NCBI RefSeq assembly: GCF_022682495.2
Contig: NC_071393.1
Span: 114,592,239-114,656,238, forward strand
Reading direction: 5' to 3'
DNA: 64,000 bases
DNA from: Desmodus rotundus
Lineage: Eukaryota > Chordata > Mammalia > Chiroptera > Phyllostomidae
Every line of letters begins with the position of its first letter. The stretch's first letter is position 1. Both the position numbers and the translations under genes were made by a program. This document shows, piece after piece, positions 60,553 to 64,000 of the stretch. Under the pieces are notes generated by a model. The model saw nothing but the letters and a program-made list of their open reading frames with translations. It had not been told where the DNA came from and searched no databases.

Positions 60553-61332
60553 CTAGACTATAAGAATTGAAAATTCGAGAGGGAACCAAGATGGCGGCGT
60601 AGGTAGACACACTGCGCCTCCTCGCACAACCAGAACTGACAGAGAATCGAACAGCAAGGGGGACTGACACCAAGGAAACAGAAAATAATCATTCATCCAG
60701 ACTGGTAGGAGGGGCGGAGACGGGCACCGGGGTGGAGAGGACTCGCGTGGCTGTGGCGGGACTGAGACTGGTGGAGTGTGGGACAAATGGAGCAGGCAGT
60801 CCGAGCACTAGCAGACCCTGCGGCCCCACATTTGCACAGATAAACCCAGAGGGCCGGACTCAGAGTGGCGGAGAGTGGGGCAGGCAGAGTGGCGGGTAGC
60901 ACCCTGCAGCACCACATTCGCCCACAGATAAACCTGACGAACGGCGGGCAACGAAGCAGACCGCTGCGCAACCCAGGGCTCCAGCTCGGGGAAATAAAGC
61001 CTCAAACCTCTGATTGAAAGCGCCCCTGGGGGTTGGGGCGGCAGGAGAGACTCCCAGCCTCACAGGAGAGGTTGTTGGAGAGACCCACAGGGGCCTAGAG
61101 TGTGCGCAGGCCCGCTTACTCGGGAACCAGCACCAGAGGGGCCCAGTTTGATTGTGGGTATCGGAGTGGAAGATTGAAATCCGGACCAGAGTGAGGCGGA
61201 CGCCATTGCTCCCACTCGGCCCCTCCCCCACGTACAGCGTCACAGCGCAGCGACCAGCGTTACCCCGCCCCGGTGAACACCTAAGGCTCCGCCCCTTAAA
61301 GTAACAGACGCACCAAGACAAAAAAAAAAAAA

Positions 61333-62025
61333 ATGGCCCAAATGACAGAACACTTCAAAGCTCCAGAAAAAATACAACTAAGCGAAGAAGAGATAGCCAA
61401 TCTATCGGATGCACAGTTCAAAGCACTGGTTATCAATATGCTCACAGACTTGGTTGAATCTGTTCGAAAAACAGATGAAAAAATGAAGCCTATGCTAACA
61501 GAAACAAAGGAAAATGTACAGGGAACCAATAGTGATGAGAAGGAAACTGGGACTCAAATCAATGGTATGGACCAGAAGGAAGAAACAAACATCCAACCAG
61601 AAAAGAATGAAGAAACAAGAACTTGGAAAAATGAGGAGAGGCTTAGGAACCTCCAGGACACCTTGAAACATTCCAACATCCGAATTATAGGGGTGCCAGA
61701 AGGAGAAAAGGAAGAACAAAAAATTGAAAACTTATTTGAACAAATAATGAACTTCCCTGATCTGGCAAAGGAAATAGACTTCCAGGAAGTCCAGGAAGCT
61801 CAGAGAGTCCCAAAGAAGCTGGACCCAAGGAGGAACACAACAAGGCACATCATCATTACATTACCCAAGATTAAACGCAAGGACCTACATCCAAGATTAC
61901 TATATCCAGCAAAGCTATCATTTGGAATGGAAGGGAAGATAAAGTGCTTCTCAGATAAGGTCAAGTTAAAGAAGCTCATCATCACCAAGCCCTTATTATA
62001 TGAAATGTTAAAGGGAGTTACCTAA
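61333..62025 (+). CDS. L1 ORF1 protein-like open frame of the half-L1 (230 codons)
   Basis: The ATG follows a run of A's, as in the sister copy. The order is an N-terminal segment (KIQLSEEEIANLSDAQFKAL), a short variable region in place of the long coiled coil, and an RRM (SNIRIIGVPEGEKEEQKIEN, then EIDFQEVQEAQRVPKKLDP and TTRHIIITLPK). The C-terminal domain is cut short: LPKIKR jumps to KDLHPRLLYPAKLSFGMEG. Compared with the relic on the - strand, 47 codons are missing here, in frame, which removes the YKGVPIRLSADFS region. A two-codon loss lies in the RRM (QIMNFP against QIMKENFP). ORF1p normally binds L1 RNA as a trimer. This version probably cannot do so well. Whether it is translated is unknown. 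Confidence 0.85.
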   Translation: MAQMTEHFKAPEKIQLSEEEIANLSDAQFKALVINMLTDLVESVRKTDEKMKPMLTETKENVQGTNSDEKETGTQINGMDQKEETNIQPEKNEETRTWKNEERLRNLQDTLKHSNIRIIGVPEGEKEEQKIENLFEQIMNFPDLAKEIDFQEVQEAQRVPKKLDPRRNTTRHIIITLPKIKRKDLHPRLLYPAKLSFGMEGKIKCFSDKVKLKKLIITKPLLYEMLKGVT

Positions 62026-62382
62026 GAAAAAGAAGATCAAAAATAGGAACAGTAAAAATGACAGCAAACTCACAGTTATTAACGACCACACATAAAACAA
62101 AAACGAGAGCAAACTAGGCAAACAACTAGAACATGAGGGTTGTCAATAAGGGAGTGGGAGGGGGAGAGGGGGGTAAAGGTACAGAGAATAAGTAGCATAG
62201 ATGATAAGTGGAAAATAGACAGGGGGAGGGTAAAAATAGTGTAGGAAATGTAGAAGCCAAAGAACTTATAAGTATGACCCATGGACATGAACTATGGGGG
62301 GGGAAATGTGGGAGGGGGGGGGTGGGCAGGATGGAGTGGAGTGGGGGGGGAAATGGGACAACTGTAATAGCATCATCAATAA

Positions 62383-62389
<7 letters not shown>
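62026..62389 (+). other. Half-L1 3' UTR with G-rich purine tracts
   Basis: The 3' UTR includes GGGAGTGGGAGGGGGAGAGG at about 62151 and further runs of up to eight G's at 62297-62353. L1 3' UTRs in mammals typically carry a G-rich polypurine tract that can form G-quadruplexes. The copy at 14201-16105 has the complementary C-rich runs at matching positions. Confidence 0.8.
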
Positions 62390-62413
<24 letters not shown>

Positions 62414-62639
62414 AATTGAAAATTCCTTTAACAATCAACTAGCCTAGTGATTTCATTCTACAGAATAAAAGAGAGGCCCAAACATAACAAGTGACTTACA
62501 TAAGGTTATACAGGACTGTGGCAGTGCAAAGATTAAAGACTGGGCCACCTGAATCCTGATCTTGTGTGATTCCCACAGCCCTACCTCTCCGTATATGTCC
62601 TCAGCCCATCTAGTCAAACCCTTCCACTCAAGCCATGTC

Positions 62640-63190
62640 CCAGCCTTCACTGTGTGTGCCGAAAGGTGGAAAATCCCAATTTCAAAACTTACTATAAAGC
62701 TGCAATTATTGGGGTAGTATAAGAATAGACCAACAGACCAATGGAATAGATTCAAGAGTCTAAAACTAAATCCATTCATTTATGGTCAATTAATTTTTGA
62801 CAAGAGTACCAAAGTAATTCGATGGAGGAAAGAACTGTCTTTACAACAAACGGTGCTGGAAACTAAATGAAATTGAAGTTAAAAGAGTAAAGTTGGACCC
62901 CTACCTCACACCATATACAAAACTTAACTCAAAACGGATCAAAGATACTAATACTGTAAAATCCTTAGGAGAAAATATGTAGATAAATCTTCATGTTCTT
63001 GGCTTAGGCAACAGTTTCTTACATATAACAAAAATACAAGTAACAACAAGAAAAGTAGATAAAATAAATGTTACCAAAATTTAAAACTTCTGTGCTTCAA
63101 AGGACACCATCAAGAAAGTGAGAACAACCCTCAGATTGAGAGAAAACATTTGAGGAGTATATAACTGAATCTACAGCACAGCATATAGAG
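62640..63190 (+). pseudogene. L1 ORF2 3'-portion fragment, degraded
   Basis: Translated pieces read 'KTYYKAAIIGVV', then 'NRPMEWIQESKTKSIHL' and, after frame changes, 'LQRTPSRK' and 'EKTFEEYI'. This follows the late part of L1 ORF2, after the reverse-transcriptase domain. Many stops and frame changes are present. It is not part of the half-L1 ending at 62410, since the ages and sequences differ. Confidence 0.75.
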
Positions 63191-63204
63191 AAGGTTGAAA
63201 ACTC

Positions 63205-64000
63205 AGTAGGGTCAAGACGGCAGCATAAGTAAATGTGGTGCTCACATCCTGCCACAACCACAGCAAAATTGCAACTACACCATAGAACAACCCTCATTCT
63301 GAACTGCCTGAAGTCCAGCTGAATCAAAGTCCTACAACTAAAGATATAAGAAAAATCCACACTGAGACTGGTAGGAGGGGCGAAGACAGGTAAAACGGGC
63401 TGGTCCAATACCCAGTGTAGCGGATAAAAATGGGGAGGGATATCTTGGCTGTAGAGGTCCTCCCTGAGGAGTGAGGGGTGCCCAGCCCCACACCAGGCCT
63501 CCCAGCCCAGGGTTCCAGTGCCAGGAAGAGAAGTCCCCTTAACTTCTGGCTGTGAAAACCAGTGGGGATTGTGGCCAAGTGAGATGGAGGACTTCTAGAG
63601 TCCCAGGCAATTCCTCTTAAAGGCCCACACACAGACATACTTGAACTCACTCCCTCTGAGTTCCAGCACTGGGGCAGCAGCTCGAAAGGCACCAGGGACA
63701 TATGGGGAGGAAATGAATTGTCTGGCATCAAGGCAAGAGCTGGAAATGCAGCTTTCTCCCAGAAAGAAGTGCTGGCGGAGGCCATTTTCCCTTTTCTGAG
63801 TCCTTCCCCCACAGAGCCTGCAGGTAGGCGCCATATCTGAGTCTCCAACCTGGCTATCACTGTTCGCCCTACCCTGGTGATTCCCCGAGACCCTTCCCCA
63901 CCCAACAGGCAGGCCCACCCAAGCTGCTTCCAGTGGATTTTCTACACAAATGACTTCTCTTGGCTCACGCTTCAGATTTTCCTAAAATCTCTCAAAGAAG
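63205..64000 (+). mobile_element. L1 5' UTR, truncated by the window end
   Basis: It starts near GGGTCAAGACGGCAGCATAA, a mutated L1 5' end, and continues with 'gtggtgctcacatcctgcc', 'ctgaactgcctgaagtccag', 'cactgagactggtaggaggg' and 'ccagcccagggttccagtgc'. These are in the order of L1 5' UTRs and partly match the half-L1 5' UTR at 60690-60730. It continues beyond the window, so its ORFs are not visible. Confidence 0.7.

Larger units (their letters stand above)
60577..62410 (+). mobile_element. Half-L1 (HAL1-like, ORF1-only L1), full length, perfect target duplication
   Basis: A 5' UTR of about 756 bp begins GAGAGGGAACCAAGATGGCG. It is followed by ORF1 (61333-62025), a 3' UTR of about 365 bp with G-rich purine runs, and a tail of more than 20 A's. 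A perfect 15-bp target duplication, AAGAATTGAAAATTC, flanks it (60562-60576 and 62411-62425). There is no ORF2: the ORF1 stop leads directly into the 3' UTR. CAAGATGGCGG at 60587-60597 has the form of the YY1-binding site found at L1 5' ends. The element is a product of target-primed reverse transcription using ORF2 protein in trans. It is the same family as the copy at 14201-16105. Confidence 0.92.

Noticed and set aside
62126..62434. Open frame on - at the end of the downstream half-L1
   Set aside because: Same explanation as for the + frame at 14161: antisense of the half-L1 3' UTR.
1..64000. CRISPR array, operon or other prokaryotic-type system
   Set aside because: Exon-intron structure, SINEs and LINEs show vertebrate DNA. 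No regularly spaced repeats were seen apart from microsatellites.

Overview
The window looks like a piece of a bat (Chiroptera) nuclear genome. The evidence is three copies of the bat-type tRNA-derived VES SINE (35.3 kb on +, 12.4 kb and 46.0 kb on -), two nearly full-length ORF1-only half-L1 elements of a kind I associate with bat genomes, and a background of old placental repeats (MIR, L2, L3/CR1, MLT1, hAT and Tigger elements, L1M). I saw no Helitron, so I do not narrow this to a family.

The only protein-coding host gene I can support is the 3' part of RGS6 on the + strand. Five exons splice in frame: 3715-3840, 10205-10391, 28123-28212, 31910-31963 and 52365-52415. The first three carry the whole RGS (GTPase-activating) domain. 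The last two make the C-terminal tail, ending in the residues GLMQSS. The DEP, DHEX and GGL domains must lie upstream of base 1. A 3' UTR probably runs from the stop codon to an AATAAA signal at 53274. The open frame continuing past the exon at 31910-31963, and a strong acceptor with a short in-phase frame at 36481, are candidate alternative C-termini. RGS6 is known for extensive 3' splicing.

Layout: 1-3.7 kb is intron with an MLT1-type LTR, a hAT element and a MIR. From 3.8 to 10.2 kb is intron with one hAT element. From 10.4 to 28.1 kb is a large intron with two oppositely oriented Tigger elements (the second split by a VES SINE), an old antisense L1M split by a half-L1, and scattered hAT, MIR and L2 copies. 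From 28.2 to 31.9 kb is a short intron with little recognisable content. From 32.0 to 52.4 kb is the last intron, with two VES SINEs, an L3/CR1 reverse-transcriptase fragment and MIRs. From 53.3 to 64 kb is intergenic and repeat-rich, including a half-L1 with a perfect 15-bp target-site duplication, an L1 ORF2 fragment and an L1 5' end that runs off the window.

I found no RNA gene, CRISPR array or second host gene. The most interesting material is the pair of half-L1 elements (ORF1 without ORF2), one of which keeps an open ORF1 despite a 47-codon in-frame loss in its C-terminal domain. A 40-bp near-identical direct repeat shared by the last RGS6 intron and its 3' UTR is also notable. All family assignments rest on remembered consensus features and need a repeat-library search to confirm.
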